Of a stretch of 64,000 nucleotides of DNA, positions 23,896 through 32,257 are shown piece by piece. The notes beneath the pieces are model-generated. The model ran no database searches. It was given only the letters and a program-made list of their open reading frames with translations, and was not told the DNA's origin. Each line of letters starts with the position of its first letter. Within the stretch, counting starts at the first letter, position 1. The translations under genes were made by a program, and so were the position numbers. The stretch is from Mycobacterium sp. SMC-8 (GTDB taxonomy: Bacteria > Actinomycetota > Actinomycetes > Mycobacteriales > Mycobacteriaceae), in contig NZ_CP079865.1 in the NCBI RefSeq assembly GCF_025263565.1, forward strand, positions 1,860,001 through 1,924,000. The letters are read 5' to 3'.

Positions 23896-25500
23896 CTACC
23901 CGATCTGTCGGGAGTTGCTCTGCCAATAGGGTTTGCGGATGGCCTTCTTGTCGACCTTGCCTGCGGGGTTCAGCGGCAGCTCGTCGGTGAACAGGATCTT
24001 CTTGGGTGCCGGGATGCTGCCCAGCGCCTGCTTGACATGGTTGACCAGTTCGAGCTGGAGCTCGGTGCCGGTGATCTCACCCGGGCGGGTTACCACCATC
24101 GCCAGCACCGCCTCTCCCCATTTGGGGTCCGGCACCCCGATCACCGCGGCCTGGGCGACGGTGGGGTGGGTGCACAGCACGTCTTCGACCTGGCGGGGGA
24201 ACACGTTGAAGCCGCCGCTGACGACCATGTCCTTCTTGCGGTCGACCAGGTACAGATAACCGCGGTCGTCGAGGCGCCCGACGTCGCCGGTGTGCACCCA
24301 GCCGTCGCGGACCGTCTCGGCGTTGCGCTGCGCGTCGAGGTAGCCGAGCATCTGGCCCAATTGGCGGGTGCAGATCTCGCCGGCCTCCCCGGTCGGCAAC
24401 ACGTTGTCCCGGTCGTCGCGGATGCTGACCTGGACCGCGAACATCGGACGTCCGGCCGAAGCCAGCCGGGCGACCCAGTCCTCGTGCGATTCCCCCTCGG
24501 CGGCGAGGTGTTCGTGCTTGCGCAGGCACGAGACGTAACCCTGCTCGGTGCCGGCGTAGGTCTGGATGAAGATCGGGCCGAAGGTGTCCAGCGCCTGTCG
24601 CAGCCGCTCGGGGGCCATCGGTGCGCCGGCGTAGATCATCGTGCTCAGGCTGGTGATGTCGAAGCGATCGCGGCCGGCGTGGTCGAGCAGGAGATAGATG
24701 ATGGTGGGGACCACGGCGGTGGCGGTGACGCGGTGGCGCTCAATGTTGGTCAACAACGTCTCGACGTCGAGCCCGGGAAGCATGACGTTGGTCCCGCCCC
24801 GGATGAACGTCGGGATGACGAAGATCTGGGTGAAGTGGGTCAGCGGTGCGCCGTGGGCGAAGACCTCGCCGAACCGGATGTCGCCGATCTCCAGGCCCGC
24901 CGATATCGCGTAGTAACTCCACGTGTAGTGGGAATTGACAACACCTTTGGGCTCGCCGGTGCTGCCGGAGGTGAACAGCACGTAGGCTTCGTCGTGCTCG
25001 TCGATGGCGACGTCGGGCCGGGTGTCCGCCGCCGCGGACACCACCGCGGCGAAGTCGGCGGCCTCGGTCAGCGTGGCAACGGGCTCACCGACGCGGATGA
25101 CCGTCTGCAGCTTGGGCAACTCGTCGCGGATGGAGGCCACTGACTCTTCGAACTTGGCGTGATAGAGCAGGGTCGTGGCGTCGGTCTGTGCCAGGTTGGA
25201 GCGGAAGCCGTCGGCGGCGGCGCGGGTTGGCATCTGCACCAACACCGCGCCGGCCGCCCAGACGGCCTGCTGGATGGGGATGAACTCCAGGCAGTTGGGC
25301 ATCAACAACCCGACCCGGTCCCCCTTCTGCACACCGGCGGCGATCAACGCGTTGGCAATGCGATTGCGCCACAACCACAGCTCTCGATAGGTGAGGCTGC
25401 GGTCGCCGTCGACGATCGCAACGCGATCGCTGTAGTAGGTGCAGGCCCGATCGAGGACCTCGGGCAATACGCCCCACATGCCGGTGTCGGAATGCTCCAC
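23896..25500 (-). CDS. AMP-forming acyl-CoA synthetase
   Basis: This 534-residue ligase activates a carboxylic acid with ATP and CoA. The P-loop YVLFTSGSTGEPKGVVNSH near residue 170, the WVHTGDVGRLDDRGYLYLVD motif and the C-terminal Lys in LPLNPAGKVDKKAI are present. The GTG start is at 25500. It lies between aldehyde dehydrogenase and two SnoaL-like genes in one operon. By size and motifs it is a fatty-acid or aromatic/alicyclic acid ligase; the acid cannot be named from the sequence. Confidence 0.92.
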   Translation of the reverse strand: MEHSDTGMWGVLPEVLDRACTYYSDRVAIVDGDRSLTYRELWLWRNRIANALIAAGVQKGDRVGLLMPNCLEFIPIQQAVWAAGAVLVQMPTRAAADGFRSNLAQTDATTLLYHAKFEESVASIRDELPKLQTVIRVGEPVATLTEAADFAAVVSAAADTRPDVAIDEHDEAYVLFTSGSTGEPKGVVNSHYTWSYYAISAGLEIGDIRFGEVFAHGAPLTHFTQIFVIPTFIRGGTNVMLPGLDVETLLTNIERHRVTATAVVPTIIYLLLDHAGRDRFDITSLSTMIYAGAPMAPERLRQALDTFGPIFIQTYAGTEQGYVSCLRKHEHLAAEGESHEDWVARLASAGRPMFAVQVSIRDDRDNVLPTGEAGEICTRQLGQMLGYLDAQRNAETVRDGWVHTGDVGRLDDRGYLYLVDRKKDMVVSGGFNVFPRQVEDVLCTHPTVAQAAVIGVPDPKWGEAVLAMVVTRPGEITGTELQLELVNHVKQALGSIPAPKKILFTDELPLNPAGKVDKKAIRKPYWQSNSRQIG

Positions 25501-25515
25501 GATGAAACGAACTCC

Positions 25516-26028
25516 CTACTGTGCCAGGGCGGCTGGGTCGAATCCTTCGACCCAGTACTCCGGGGTGATGATCGGAAGTCCGAGTTCCTGCAGCACCGGT
25601 GTGTCGTTCCAGTAGGTGGTCTCGCGTGCGATCTTGCCGTCGGCGTCCAATTGATGCCAGGTGATCCCCCTGGTGGTCAGCGTCTTTCCGTCGGTCGGCA
25701 CACCGCGGAAGGTGGCCAGTCCTTCACCGGTCCAGTCCCAGAGGATGACCACGGCGGGATTCCCGTTCACGCCGGCCAATTGGAATGCCTCGTTGGCCGT
25801 GAAGGTGTGGACCCCGACGCCATTGTCCGGGTTCTTGTTGGCGAACGGTGCGAGCCGCGGCTGCAGCTCGTCCTTCGTGATCGCGGTGTCGATCACGTGG
25901 TCGGAGTCCATGTGGTCGTCGTAGACCAGGTCGTCGGCGTACAGTGCGACCGCGGCATCGGTGTCGTTACCGAGCGCATCTGCCCAACGGGCGGCGTGCT
26001 GGGCGGCCATCGTGGTGTCGAGTGTCAT
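25516..26028 (-). CDS. SnoaL/NTF2-like protein
   Basis: This 170-residue protein has the NTF2-like cone fold pattern of the SnoaL/ketosteroid isomerase group. Typical stretches are ALYADDLVYDDHMDSDHVI and VVILWDWTGEGLATFRGVPTDG. The paralogue at 26042-26494 is related along its length, with the same ALYADD opening and GVPTNG turn. Such proteins catalyse isomerisation, hydration or cyclisation of small molecules, and no role can be assigned. It is followed by the ligase gene after 15 bases. Confidence 0.85.
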   Translation of the reverse strand: MTLDTTMAAQHAARWADALGNDTDAAVALYADDLVYDDHMDSDHVIDTAITKDELQPRLAPFANKNPDNGVGVHTFTANEAFQLAGVNGNPAVVILWDWTGEGLATFRGVPTDGKTLTTRGITWHQLDADGKIARETTYWNDTPVLQELGLPIITPEYWVEGFDPAALAQ

Positions 26029-26041
26029 GTCGGTGTCCCTT

Positions 26042-26494
26042 TCAGACCAGCGCCGGTGCCTTGGCGACCGCGGAGGGATCGACGGGCAACCCCAGGTCCC
26101 GGACCGCGGTGCTCACATCCCAGAAGCTTTCTTCGCGTTTGATGCGGCCGTCGGTGTCGTAGATGTGGAAGGTGATGCCCCGCGTGCCCGGTACCTTGCC
26201 GTTGGTCGGCACCCCGACGAAGGCCGTGGCGGACGGTGCCTGCCAGGTCCAGCGGTAGATCGCAGCCTTCTCATCACCGACGACCTCGTCGATGCGGAAG
26301 TTGTTGATGCCGATACCGTTTTCGGTGTCGGCATTTGCGTAGGGGGCGAAGACCCGCAGCAGTTCCTCCTTGGAGGTGATCGACTGCCCGAGGATCGGGT
26401 CCTCGAACAGGAAGTCGTCGGCGTACAGCGCGACGACGGCTTCGGGGCTCTCCCGGAAGGCCTTCAGCCATTTGACGGCGAATGTGTGGCTCAT
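26042..26494 (-). CDS. SnoaL/NTF2-like protein
   Basis: This 150-residue SnoaL-like protein has VVALYADDFLFEDPILGQ near residue 20 and a FVGVPTNGKVPGTRGITFHIYD core. It is first in the leftward operon (26.5 to 21.4 kb) and is divergent from an acyl-CoA dehydrogenase gene. It shares the general fold and turn motifs with its neighbour, which suggests tandem duplication and divergence. The two may form a heteromer or act on successive intermediates; neither is shown by sequence. Confidence 0.85.
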   Translation of the reverse strand: MSHTFAVKWLKAFRESPEAVVALYADDFLFEDPILGQSITSKEELLRVFAPYANADTENGIGINNFRIDEVVGDEKAAIYRWTWQAPSATAFVGVPTNGKVPGTRGITFHIYDTDGRIKREESFWDVSTAVRDLGLPVDPSAVAKAPALV

Positions 26495-26584
26495 AGACGT
26501 TTCTCCTCGCTGGTCGTGCCGGGCGCTTCCGACGCTATGGAGCGACAGTTGCGCCCTCGACTACCCCGGGGAGGAAACGGACTG

Positions 26585-26596
26585 CCCCATAGGGGG
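26585..26596. promoter_or_regulatory. CCCC-N4-GGGG motif, shared promoter element
   Basis: CCCC-ATAG-GGGG lies about 90 bases before the SnoaL gene on the minus strand. It is one copy of a 12-bp pattern found at several promoters in this window, here in the divergent 26495-26743 region. Confidence 0.45.
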
Positions 26597-26667
26597 AGAA
26601 GGGGCGGGACACCGTGCCGCCGCGCGGGTTGACCAGTACTGATCTCCTCCGATGGCCGAGCGAGTTA

Positions 26668-26679
26668 CCCCCTGTGAGG
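26668..26679. promoter_or_regulatory. CCCC-N4-GGRG motif, shared promoter element
   Basis: CCCC-CTGT-GAGG, within the larger palindrome ACCCC-CTGTGA-GGGGT (26667-26682), lies 65-76 bases before the acyl-CoA dehydrogenase start. It is not a ribosome binding site at that distance. Confidence 0.5.
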
Positions 26680-26743
26680 GGTGTGGTGGGCACTCGTGAC
26701 CGGCAGCATCGGGACGAACCGCAGCACCATCAAGGGAGTGACA

Positions 26744-27994
26744 ATGCTGGAACAGGATTTGACCGACGAGGACTTCGCACCGTACTTCGCCAAGGCGCAG
26801 GAAGTCTCGCAGTTCTTCCGCGAGATCGGGCCCAAGTACGACCAGGAGAACACCTTCGCCTACCCGTCGATCGAGGTCTTCAAGAAGTCGGGTCTGGGGG
26901 CACTGCCGGTCCCGAAGGCTTTCGGGGGTCCCGGCGGCAACATCCTGCAGGTCTCGAAGGTCGTCTCGGAGCTGTCCAAGGGGGACTCGGCGATCACGCT
27001 GGCCTACAACATGCACTACATCATGGTCGGCATCGCCGGGAACCTGATGAGCGAGGAACAGAACAAGTACTGGCTGGGCCGAGTCGCCGACGGTGAATTG
27101 ATGTTCGGCCCGTTCTCCGAGCAGCGGGCGGGCTTCTCCGGGCTGGCCGACATGCAGGCCGTCCCGCAGAAGGACGGCGGATGGAAGCTGTACGGCAAGA
27201 AGACCTGGGGCACGCTGTGCGAGGCCGCCGACATCATCACCACCAACGCCACCGAAACCGATGCCGACGGCAACCTGCCGGACACCTTCGACGGCCGGGT
27301 GGCCGCCGAGAAGCTGTTCATCGGGGACTTCAAGGTCGACGAGAACGGCATCGGTGACGGTATCCGCATCGAGAAGACCTGGGACGCCCTGGGTATGCAT
27401 GCCACCGGTACACAGACGATCGTCTTCGACGGCTACTTCGTCCCGGAGGACGGCTTCGTCTCACCCTGGCGTGCAGGTGCTTTCGGCGTGCTCGAGTGGG
27501 CTTCGCTGTTGTTCGCCAGCATCTACCTGGGTATGCAGCAGCGCATCCTGGAGGAGTCGATCAAGACGCTGTCCAAGAAACACCTGGGCGCGACGTTCGG
27601 TGCGATCGTGGCCGCCGACACCGAGGTCAAAAGCGTCGGGCACATCATCGACGGCATCGGCGACATGGCCTCCCGTGTCGAGTGCAGCCGGCGGGTGCTC
27701 TACCAGACCTGCCAGGACCTGATCGACGGCAAGGACAAGTTGTGGGCGCCCGAACTGAGGTTTCCCTACCTCGGTCTGGCCAAGACGTTCGTCGCCGACA
27801 ATGTGATGCACATGTCGCGGCACGCGATGAGCATGGTGGGCGGTCAGTCGTTCCGCAGGGGCGGTATCTTCGAGCGGCTCTACCGGGACTCGGCAGCCTC
27901 GATGTTCCAGCCGCTCAACGCCGATCAGACCCGCACCTACATCGGTCAGTTCCTGCTGGAGTCCGCCGCCGCTCAGAACGGAGCGTCCAGCTGA
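26744..27994 (+). CDS. Acyl-CoA dehydrogenase
   Basis: This 416-residue flavoenzyme is of the acyl-CoA dehydrogenase family. The substrate/FAD segment is FGPFSEQRAGFSGLADMQAV, followed by GKKTWGTLCEAADIITT, and the C-terminal SMVGGQSFRRGGIFERLYRD stands where the usual GGxGY loop is. The divergent wording of these motifs sets it apart from the other dehydrogenases in this window and suggests an unusual substrate. The ATG at 26744 has AGGGAGTG upstream. Its stop overlaps the epoxide-hydrolase-like gene. Confidence 0.88.
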   Translation: MLEQDLTDEDFAPYFAKAQEVSQFFREIGPKYDQENTFAYPSIEVFKKSGLGALPVPKAFGGPGGNILQVSKVVSELSKGDSAITLAYNMHYIMVGIAGNLMSEEQNKYWLGRVADGELMFGPFSEQRAGFSGLADMQAVPQKDGGWKLYGKKTWGTLCEAADIITTNATETDADGNLPDTFDGRVAAEKLFIGDFKVDENGIGDGIRIEKTWDALGMHATGTQTIVFDGYFVPEDGFVSPWRAGAFGVLEWASLLFASIYLGMQQRILEESIKTLSKKHLGATFGAIVAADTEVKSVGHIIDGIGDMASRVECSRRVLYQTCQDLIDGKDKLWAPELRFPYLGLAKTFVADNVMHMSRHAMSMVGGQSFRRGGIFERLYRDSAASMFQPLNADQTRTYIGQFLLESAAAQNGASS

Positions 27995-28434
27995 GCGCGG
28001 CCGAGTCCCTGGGTGCCGCTCACAGTCCCGAGGACACAGTTTGCGGGTTCTTTCAGCGGTGGGCACTCAGTTTCGACGAGCTGTGCCGGTCGTTTCGCGA
28101 ATTGCTCGGGGATGAGGGGGAGTGGGTGGCCGGGCCGCCGCCGATCCCGGTCACGCACGGTGCACAAGAGGCAGTCGGTCTGCTCGAAGGGTTCCGTGCC
28201 AACTACGACCTGACGACCATCGACGTGGAGCTGCTGCACATCGGCATGTCGAACAAGGTGATCTATACCGAGCGTGTCGACCACCTCATCGACTCGACCG
28301 GGCGACGGTTCATCTCATTGCCGATAGCCGGCATCATGCGTCTTGCCGACAAGCCCGACGACAACGCCGTCGAGCTGGCCTACTGGCGGGACTACTGGGA
28401 CATGCGGGACTTCCTCGACCTGCCCACCGCCTAG
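27991..28434 (+). CDS. Limonene-1,2-epoxide hydrolase-like protein, CTG start likely
   Basis: This protein of about 147 residues has the limonene-epoxide-hydrolase fold pattern. The catalytic Arg and Asp are in YTERVDHL and the second Asp in YWRDYWD, matching the Asp-Arg-Asp triad of the family. It could hydrate an epoxide or act as an NTF2-like isomerase. No ATG, GTG or TTG in frame precedes the fold; a CTG at 27991 overlaps the upstream stop (CTGA) and has GGAG seven bases upstream, so I take it as the start. The link to terpene chemistry is suggestive only. Confidence 0.8.
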   Translation: MSAAESLGAAHSPEDTVCGFFQRWALSFDELCRSFRELLGDEGEWVAGPPPIPVTHGAQEAVGLLEGFRANYDLTTIDVELLHIGMSNKVIYTERVDHLIDSTGRRFISLPIAGIMRLADKPDDNAVELAYWRDYWDMRDFLDLPTA

Positions 28435-29477
28435 GCTCCTCTCGGCTCACACCGTATCCCCTCGACGATCTCCGCGCGCGTCGCTTCGTCGAGGGGATAC
28501 GGTGTGTAGAGCGTGAATCGGTCGATCAGCCCATCGAAGCGGCGGATGATGTCGCGGCCAACGTCTTTCGGCTCACCGACGACCGCCAAGGTGCCCAGCA
28601 CCTCGTCGTCGATCAGGCCGGTCATGGCGTCCCAATCTCCGGCCTTGGACAGCCGGTGCAGCTCGGTGTGCAGCTCACTCCAGCCGTGCAGATCGAGCAC
28701 CGCGCGGTAGGCCGGGGTGGCTCCGTAGAAGGCGATCTGGTGGCGCACCCGGGCCAGGGCTTCGTTGAAGTTGCGCTCGTCGGCACCGGTGGCGATCAGT
28801 CCCGGATACGACGTGGTGAACTCGCCGCGGGTGCGTCCGGTGGCGGCCAGGCCTTTCTCGACATTCGGCATTGTCACCTCGCGCAGATATCGCGCGGTGG
28901 TAAACCCGTGCACCAGCAGTCCGTCCGACACCTCGGCGGCCACCGAGGTCATCTTCGGGCCCACCGCGGCCACCATCACCCGCGGCGGCCCGAACGGGTT
29001 GGGCTCCGGGCTGAACATCGGCGTCATCAGCGTGTGCTGGTAGTGGTCACCGCGGAAATCGAGCTTGTCACCGGTCTGCCAGCTGTGCCAGATCGCCTGC
29101 AGCGCAGCAATGTACTCACGCATCCTGTCGGCCGGCGCTGACCACGGCATGCTGAACCGGCGGGTAATGTGCGGCTGGATCTGGGATCCGAGCCCGAGCA
29201 CGAGTCGGCCGCGGCTGAACGTGTTGAGGTCGTTGGCCACCGTGGCCATGGTCATCGGGCTACGGGCGAACGCGACGGCCACGGCGGTGCCCAGTTGCAG
29301 CGACGCCGATCTGTCGGCGGCCAGCATCAGTGGCAGGAACGGATCCCGGCTCACCTCGGTCGACCAGATGCCGTCGTAACCAATCCGTTCGGCGGTGGCG
29401 ATCTGGTCGGCGAGCACCGTCAGGTCGGCGCCGCCGGTGCCGTCGATCGATCCGCCGAAGTTTCCGTCCACATGCAT
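28431..29477 (-). CDS. LLM-class F420-dependent oxidoreductase (TIGR03617-like)
   Basis: This 348-residue TIM-barrel protein is of the luciferase-like class, in the mycobacterial TIGR03617 group expected to use coenzyme F420. Motifs are AERIGYDGIWSTEVSRDPF near residue 28, RLVLGLGSQIQPHITRRF and VMVAAVGPKMTSVAAEVSDG. Members are often found with catabolic genes, substrate unknown. The ATG at 29477 is the start. The last codons lie in a long perfect inverted repeat (28448-28506), and the stop overlaps the convergent hydrolase gene. Confidence 0.9.
   Translation of the reverse strand: MHVDGNFGGSIDGTGGADLTVLADQIATAERIGYDGIWSTEVSRDPFLPLMLAADRSASLQLGTAVAVAFARSPMTMATVANDLNTFSRGRLVLGLGSQIQPHITRRFSMPWSAPADRMREYIAALQAIWHSWQTGDKLDFRGDHYQHTLMTPMFSPEPNPFGPPRVMVAAVGPKMTSVAAEVSDGLLVHGFTTARYLREVTMPNVEKGLAATGRTRGEFTTSYPGLIATGADERNFNEALARVRHQIAFYGATPAYRAVLDLHGWSELHTELHRLSKAGDWDAMTGLIDDEVLGTLAVVGEPKDVGRDIIRRFDGLIDRFTLYTPYPLDEATRAEIVEGIRCEPRGA
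28448..28506. repeat. Perfect 21-bp inverted repeat, terminator-like
   Basis: Bases 28448-28468 and 28486-28506 are exact reverse complements, separated by a 17-base loop. The 5' arm starts CACACCGTATCCCC. It lies 14 bases past the hydrolase stop and inside the last codons of the convergent LLM gene. The stem could end plus-strand transcription, although no T-run follows it. Confidence 0.9.
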
Positions 29478-29520
29478 GGAGACAAGTGTGGCAGCGCGAA
29501 CGGACCGGTGCTCCGCTTCA

Positions 29521-29532
29521 CCCCTCCGGGGG
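29521..29532. promoter_or_regulatory. CCCC-N4-GGGG motif, shared promoter element
   Basis: CCCC-TCCG-GGGG lies 44-55 bases before the LLM gene start on the minus strand and about 100 before the divergent membrane protein. A weaker copy, CCCC-CGAT-GAGC, follows at 29543-29554. Confidence 0.45.
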
Positions 29533-29625
29533 GAGTGAGATACCCCCGATGAGCATGTGGTGCAGGCCACGATCTTCACTAGCGTGCCACTGAGCGCAGC
29601 AGAAACCCACAGCCGAGGAGGACTT

Positions 29626-30462
29626 ATGGGACGCATGCCCATCGAAGTCATGGCACACGAACTGGATCTGCTGTGGCAGAACATCTTCACCTGGGTCAGC
29701 TGGGCCATTGTCGTCGCAATGGTCGTCATCGCCGTCCGGATGGGCGTCAAGCAGCGCACACCGTTCTACCTGATCGCCATCCTGGCCGCCGCAGTGGCGG
29801 CGTACGCGGAACCGCTGTACGACGTGGCGTTCGACCTCTGGTTCTACGACGCTCAAAACGGCGAACCCGGGGCAGGTTACATGCACTTCTCCGCCTTCGG
29901 GGTCGTTCAGCCTGTGTGGACGCACAGCGGCTACGTAATCCTCTATGCCACCGCATGTCTGTACGCGGGGCGGCGGATCTACGAAGGACGGCTCGGGCGG
30001 CGCGGCCTGTTCGTCATCTGGGGGGCAGAGGTGTTGGCCTCGTGTGTGTTCGAGGTGATCGGGACGGGCACCAACGTGTACACCTATTACGGGCCGTACG
30101 TGCTACGGATCTGGAACTATCCGCTCGTCATCGGTGTCCTGGAAGGCACTCAGGTCGTGCTGTTCACGGTGGTGGCGGTGCTGGTCTGGCGCCAGGTGTC
30201 GACGGCGTGGGGACTGCTGAGTCTGTTCGTCGTCTTCCCGATGACCTTCTACGCCGCGAACTTCGGCCTCGGCGCCCCGGTGATCATCGCGATGCACCTC
30301 GACCGCGGGCTCGCAACCTCGGCGGTCATCTGGGCGGCCACCCTCTTCACGATCGGTCTGTGTACGTTCGTCGTCTACGGACTGAGCAGATTCCTGCCAC
30401 AGCCGCTCCCCGCCCCGGCCGATCGTCGTGTGCAGAACGTCGTCGCCGTACCTACGAGTTAA
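29626..30462 (+). CDS. Multi-pass membrane protein, possibly AveC-like
   Basis: This 278-residue protein has about seven hydrophobic helices. The stretches AEPLYDVAFDLWFYD, FEVIGTGTNVYTYYGPYVLRIWNYP and VLEGTQVVLF recall the spirocyclase AveC-like family that is common in mycobacteria, but the match is by impression only. The start is the ATG at 29626 behind GAGGAGG. It sits divergent from an LLM oxidoreductase and overlaps the convergent TetR gene by four bases. A role in modifying a lipid-soluble substrate in the membrane is possible. Confidence 0.7.
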   Translation: MGRMPIEVMAHELDLLWQNIFTWVSWAIVVAMVVIAVRMGVKQRTPFYLIAILAAAVAAYAEPLYDVAFDLWFYDAQNGEPGAGYMHFSAFGVVQPVWTHSGYVILYATACLYAGRRIYEGRLGRRGLFVIWGAEVLASCVFEVIGTGTNVYTYYGPYVLRIWNYPLVIGVLEGTQVVLFTVVAVLVWRQVSTAWGLLSLFVVFPMTFYAANFGLGAPVIIAMHLDRGLATSAVIWAATLFTIGLCTFVVYGLSRFLPQPLPAPADRRVQNVVAVPTS

Positions 30463-31103
30463 CGGTCGAGACCGAGCACGGCGCGTGCAGCATCGGTGAG
30501 CAGCACGCGAAGCCGGTCCTCGGGTAAGCCGGTGTTGTGGAACAGCGGGGACTGGATCGCGCCGATGACGGCGTGTACCACGGTGCGCGCCTCGGCGTCG
30601 GTCAGGTCCACTCGTAATTCGTTCACCAGATGCACCCACTCCTCCAGGTACAGCCGCTGCTTGCGACGCAGACGACGACTGTCCTCCTCGGGCAGGTTGT
30701 TGATCTCGTTGTAGTAGACTTGCGCCAACTCGCGGTCGGCCACGACGAACTCCACCTGACCGGCGATCAGAAGATCCAGAGCCTGGCCGAGGTCGTCGGT
30801 GGCGTTCAGGATTTCCTGCTCGTCGCGCAGCAGTTCGTCGATCACCCGGTCGAACAACGCGACCAGCACGGCAGACTTGCTGTCGAAGTGGCGGTAGACC
30901 CCGGATCCGGTGATGCCGGCGGCGGCGCCGATCTCGGCGATCGAGACAGCGTGAAAACCCTTGCGGGCGACGAGATCTGCAGCCGCGGCCATGATCCGGC
31001 TCTTGCGTTCCGGGTCGCGGGTGCGTGCGTTGGTACGCGCCTCCCCGGGCGCTTCAGCGACGATGATTCTTCCCTCCGATGTGCCTAAAGGTTCATTATG
31101 CAC
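30459..31103 (-). CDS. TetR-family transcriptional regulator
   Basis: This 214-residue repressor has the TetR HTH, SIAEIGAAAGITGSGVYRHFDSK near residues 54-76, and a helical ligand-binding domain. The GTG start at 31103 lies inside a palindrome (31091-31114) and close to a -10-like CATAGT, so the message may have almost no leader and the gene is probably autoregulated. It is divergent from the oxidase-subunit-like operon, the likely target. Confidence 0.88.
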   Translation of the reverse strand: MHNEPLGTSEGRIIVAEAPGEARTNARTRDPERKSRIMAAAADLVARKGFHAVSIAEIGAAAGITGSGVYRHFDSKSAVLVALFDRVIDELLRDEQEILNATDDLGQALDLLIAGQVEFVVADRELAQVYYNEINNLPEEDSRRLRRKQRLYLEEWVHLVNELRVDLTDAEARTVVHAVIGAIQSPLFHNTGLPEDRLRVLLTDAARAVLGLDR

Positions 31104-31114
31104 GGACTATGAAC
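31091..31114. promoter_or_regulatory. Palindrome overlapping the TetR start, probable operator
   Basis: GTTCAT and ATGAAC are exact inverted halves separated by 12 bases. They overlap the TetR start codon and the CATAGT (31112-31107) that stands 16 bases after TTGACA (31134-31129) on the minus strand. The position suits autorepression. Confidence 0.6.
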
Positions 31115-31234
31115 ATGCAATTCGTGTTGTCAAATGTTAATGCCCGATCACTTCGCACTCTCGGGGTGTGACGACCTCGGCCTTATCGACGGGCGCGGCC
31201 GGGTCTGATCTTCCCCCTTCGAGACACGGGTTCA

Positions 31235-31246
31235 CCCCCATGGGGT
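31235..31246. promoter_or_regulatory. CCCC-N4-GGGT motif, shared promoter element
   Basis: CCCC-CATG-GGGT, inside the perfect palindrome ACCCC-CAT-GGGGT (31234-31246), lies 23-34 bases before the oxidase-subunit-III-like gene. Confidence 0.45.
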
Positions 31247-31268
31247 CTGTCCCGACGGCCCGGACAGC

Positions 31269-31922
31269 GTGATGCTGAGACCCGTGGCCGAAGCGGCGGA
31301 GGAGTACGTCGACGATTCCACGCGACCGATGACCGCGCCCGCGTCCCGGCCCCTCGCGATCGGGCGGTTGCCCGGGGTCGACGGTATATGGGCGGTGATC
31401 GGCGCCGACTCGGTGATCTTCGCGGTGCTGTTCGTCAGCTTCATGCTGGACCGCCGCCAACACGTTGCGGTGTTCGAGGCCTCCCGGCAGACGCTCGACA
31501 GCACTCTCGGCGGTATAGACACCCTGATCCTGCTCACCAGCTCGTGGATGGTCGCGTTGGCGATCCAGGCGCTGAAACGCGACGCGATGGGCCGGGTCTC
31601 GCGATATCTGCTCTTCGGAGCGCTCACCGGCCTGCTGTTCATGATTTCCAAGTCGATCGAGTACGCCGAGAAGTTCGGGCACGGCATCACGCCGGCGACC
31701 AACACCTTCTACATGTGGTACTTCACCCTGACCGGAATCCACCTGCTGCACGTCGCGTTGGGTACCGCATTGTTGACCGTCGTCTGGGTGCGGGCCCGAC
31801 GCGGAACCTACCGCAGCGTCAACCGCGCGGTGCCCGAATCCGTGGCGACCTTCTGGCACCTGGTCGACTATCTGTGGATCGTCCTGTTCCCTCTGCTCTA
31901 CCTGATGCGGGCCGGCTCATGA
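31269..31922 (+). CDS. Cytochrome c oxidase subunit III-like (NorE-like) protein
   Basis: This 217-residue protein is of the heme-copper oxidase subunit III family, in the shorter NorE-like form. Characteristic are FMISKSIEYAEKFGHG with its membrane Glu and TFYMWYFTLTGIHLLHVALG with two His. Five hydrophobic helices are visible. No subunit I or II gene is near, so it may serve a different membrane oxidoreductase or a P450-type system. The start is not certain (GTG 31269, or ATG 31329). The stop overlaps the next gene by ATGA. Confidence 0.85.
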   Translation: MMLRPVAEAAEEYVDDSTRPMTAPASRPLAIGRLPGVDGIWAVIGADSVIFAVLFVSFMLDRRQHVAVFEASRQTLDSTLGGIDTLILLTSSWMVALAIQALKRDAMGRVSRYLLFGALTGLLFMISKSIEYAEKFGHGITPATNTFYMWYFTLTGIHLLHVALGTALLTVVWVRARRGTYRSVNRAVPESVATFWHLVDYLWIVLFPLLYLMRAGS

Positions 31923-32206
31923 CCGTCCTGCGCGAGCGGGCCAGCCGGGTGTGGCTTGTCCTGGTGGTGCTGACCGTACTCACCACGTGGGGCCTGTCCA
32001 AGGACCTCCTCGCCCCGAGCGTCGCGGTGGCCGGGACGTTCCTCGTCGTCGCGATCAAGGTGCGCCTGGTGATGCTGGACTTCATGGAGTTGCGCCACGC
32101 CCCGGTCCGGGTGCGGATCGTCTTCGAGAGCTGGATCGTCGTGATCGTCCTGGCGATCCTCGGCCTGTGGTTCCTTACCCCGGTCGTCAACCCGTCCGTC
32201 GTCTGA
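31919..32206 (+). CDS. Cytochrome c oxidase subunit IV family small membrane protein
   Basis: This 95-residue protein has three hydrophobic helices, with VAIKVRLVMLDFMELRHAP between the second and third, the pattern of prokaryotic oxidase subunit IV/CyoD-like proteins. It is translationally coupled to the subunit-III-like gene. The pair resembles the NorE-plus-small-subunit pairs seen beside actinobacterial oxygenase genes. It probably stabilises a membrane complex; the catalytic partner is not in this window. Confidence 0.8.
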   Translation: MTVLRERASRVWLVLVVLTVLTTWGLSKDLLAPSVAVAGTFLVVAIKVRLVMLDFMELRHAPVRVRIVFESWIVVIVLAILGLWFLTPVVNPSVV

Positions 32207-32219
32207 AACATCCTGACAG

Positions 32220-32257
32220 AAAGGTGTTCCCGTGTCACAGAGAGGTGTTCCCGTGGC
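32220..32257 (+). repeat. 21-bp tandem duplication of ribosome binding site and start codon
   Basis: AAAGGTGTTCCCGTG at 32220-32234 is repeated as AGAGGTGTTCCCGTG at 32241-32255, giving two in-frame GTG starts with the same spacing to a purine-rich site. The duplication is 21 bases long and keeps the frame. Confidence 0.8.
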
